A stretch of 64,000 nucleotides of DNA from NCBI GenBank assembly GCA_032207245.1, contig CM063498.1, forward strand, positions 56,600,454 through 56,664,453, given 5' to 3'. Below the pieces are notes generated by a model, which had not been told where the DNA came from, ran no database searches, and saw nothing but the letters and a program-made list of their open reading frames with translations. The translations under genes and the position numbers were made by a program. The stretch's first letter is position 1; every line of letters begins with the position of its first letter. This DNA is from Pardosa pseudoannulata (lineage: Eukaryota > Arthropoda > Arachnida > Araneae > Lycosidae). Positions 57,801 to 60,800 of the stretch are shown in pieces.

Positions 57801-60800
57801 TAACAAAATGGAACAAAAAATTAATCAACAGTACTTAGATTCTCCTGAAAATACCATTAATAGGTTCAATGTAAGTACTTGAGATATTCATTGAATTATA
57901 TATTTTATTTTATTTCATAAAATCACTGTCATATTTCCACTCTTTCTTACATAATTGTCTAGCTTTTAAACTTTTAAAAATTAATATTTTTATCTTATCT
58001 AAGTTGTATTGCTAACTTCTAAAGTTAATTATTAAACTTCAGTGTTCTTAATTTGTTTGTCAATAACACTACAAAAAGATTAAAATATTTTAGCTGTATT
58101 GCTAATTGAAAAGTATTACTTTATTACATAATATTTTATTGTAACTTTACAAGATTATTTTCCAGATCCTAACTATGTCCAAATGAATTAACTGTAATTT
58201 TTTAACTGTCTCTGCCTGATATAAATTTCTTTTATATCCCATTTATAAATTTCACTAAGAAAAATTTTCTTACTGTTGCCAAAATGTACTATGAAAAAAA
58301 GTAATGTAAGCGTTGCCATCTTTGGTTACACAAACATCATTTAAAAGATAATAATAATGTAAATGCCAACACTTTTTGTTAAAACCCATTTCTACAAATT
58401 CTTGTTTTTATAATTTTTTGTGCACTGTATCAATTACAATTATAAAGATATCCATTTAAATTTTTTCAGTGAGTATATCATAGTATTGGCTTGAAAATTC
58501 ACTAATTTTTTATGTTTAAACATAAATTTTGGGTAATATGTTCATTATCTCATATAATGCCATGTTTAATTTTATTTAGGCTAATATAGCTCTTCATTTA
58601 TTTCATATATGGTAAATTAAATAAGGGAATGATCATAAATAATGCTTTTACTTTATGTTTTTAAAAATATATTGATATATTAATACACAAAAATATGTAT
58701 GTTTCATGTTTTTATATTAATATACAAAAAGAGAAACTAGAAGGTACTATCTGTAAAATTGCACATAAGGATCTAAGAAAAAATGGAAATACAGTAAACT
58801 GAGTTGTAGTTTTTAGTTTAAAAATAAATTCCTTTACTGACTATAAAATTTGTTAATGAGTAAAAAGAATCTCAAAAAAGGTTTTAGTTTTCACTTTACT
58901 AAATGTAATGATCTGAAAAAAAAATTTGAAAATACAGAAAAAAGATTTTTATTCTTAAAAAAAATAAAATAAAATTTTTATCCTACAAATAAATTCCATT
59001 ATTGACAAATTATAAAGACTTTATTTTGAAATTTTTATATAAATTAAACAGTAATTATAAAGAATCAAAAATCAACAGGAGAATCGTTATGTGGTGTAAA
59101 AGGGATGACTTCTTTTAACCCTTTGTATCTTAACAACCCAAATCAAAAAATATTTACTCAAATGTTAGACTGTACCATTTCAAAACAAAAAGGTGTATAA
59201 ATTGAAATAAAAATAAATATTTATTGTCAAAAAAGTATTTTGTACTTTTTTAAGTATTGTAAAATACTTTGCACTAACACAATCTTTACATAAAGAATTT
59301 GAAACTATATAGGAAATATACTTCTGGATTTTGCAATTTTTAAATTTTATTGTTGTTGTTGTTATTATTTATTTAAAAACTTCATAATTCAGTTCAGTAA
59401 CAATCATTTGTGCTTGATAAAATGATAAATGAAACTTTGGCAAGAAAAATTTAATATAACCATTTGATACAAATTCTACAAGCAAATTATTTTAATTGTA
59501 GCGTTGTAGGATACAAAGAGTTAAGAGGGGTTTTGTTATTTTATTATGTCTACATAATAAAATTATGTTTTGTATTGTACTCACTATTTTGGCTATCTTT
59601 TAATGGCTACCTATTAATTTATAGACCAGTATATGAATATCCCATTATTATTTTTTTCAGATTATTGAAGAAGAAATAAATTGTATGAAGTGTGAATTTG
59701 ATGATATTACAAATTTGGGAAATTCATTGTCAAGTGATAAAAAGGTGTCAAAGAATGTATCAGAAAAATTATCCACTTTAAAATCAGCTTGGTCTCGTAT
59801 CATTGATTTACAGGCTAAGAGGTATGTTTTATAACAAATTATTTTATGAAAATAACGTACATTTATTATAAGGTCTAGTAGATACTTTTTATATTCATCA
59901 TACAATTATTATTTATTAACTTAACCTTAGGGGGGGGATCTGACTTTTTAAGTTTATCATTTACTAGGTTACTAGACTGAAAGTTGGAGTACATTTTATC
60001 TCAATACTGACTATTATAAGGACTACATTGTATGGAATGGTAAAAAAAAGTTTTAATATATTTATTTGGTGAAAGCAGATATACTTATTTGGAGTCTAGG
60101 GTTATACTGTACTTGTAGAATTCTTTCTGTGGATTCCATAATTAATTTATTCTGTTTATTTTGCATTTATAAGCGAAAAATATCTCTCAGTGTTTTACGC
60201 TATAAAAGGGAAAGCAAAATTAAAATTCACATATTTTAAGTATTAATGAAAACGACTCCCTGTTTGTACATGATTTGAAAAAATTCATGATTGCTTGGAC
60301 ATTTTTAACTGTACAAAAAATATGCAATCTGATATTGCAGATTTGAGGAATGATATCAGATTTTATACTGGTGAATTTTATGTTATCTACTATAATGTGT
60401 CATATTCTTATAAAGTACTTTCAATTAATTAATGTGGAATATTTTGTGCTTAAAGAAAGGCCTAAAATTTTATCTGAAAATGAGGACATGTCCTGCAATT
60501 GGATACCTATCATTTGCTAATATATGTATGAAGATTATTTTTGTATCTTAAGGATAGGGGTACTGGAAAGTTTATAAACACTTAATGTACAATTTATAAA
60601 AGTAGTATTATGTATTTGTGTGTCACTAATTAATATGTTAGGAAGGTTTGAGGTAGAATCCCAGTTTTGGGGTCCATTTAGCAATTTTTTAGGTGAGGTT
60701 TTTAATTGATCTCCAAAATAATGCAATTTTCTATTTTAATCCTTCTAGTTATATATTTCAATTATATTATTAATTAACTGATATAAAAGTTGGCTGAACA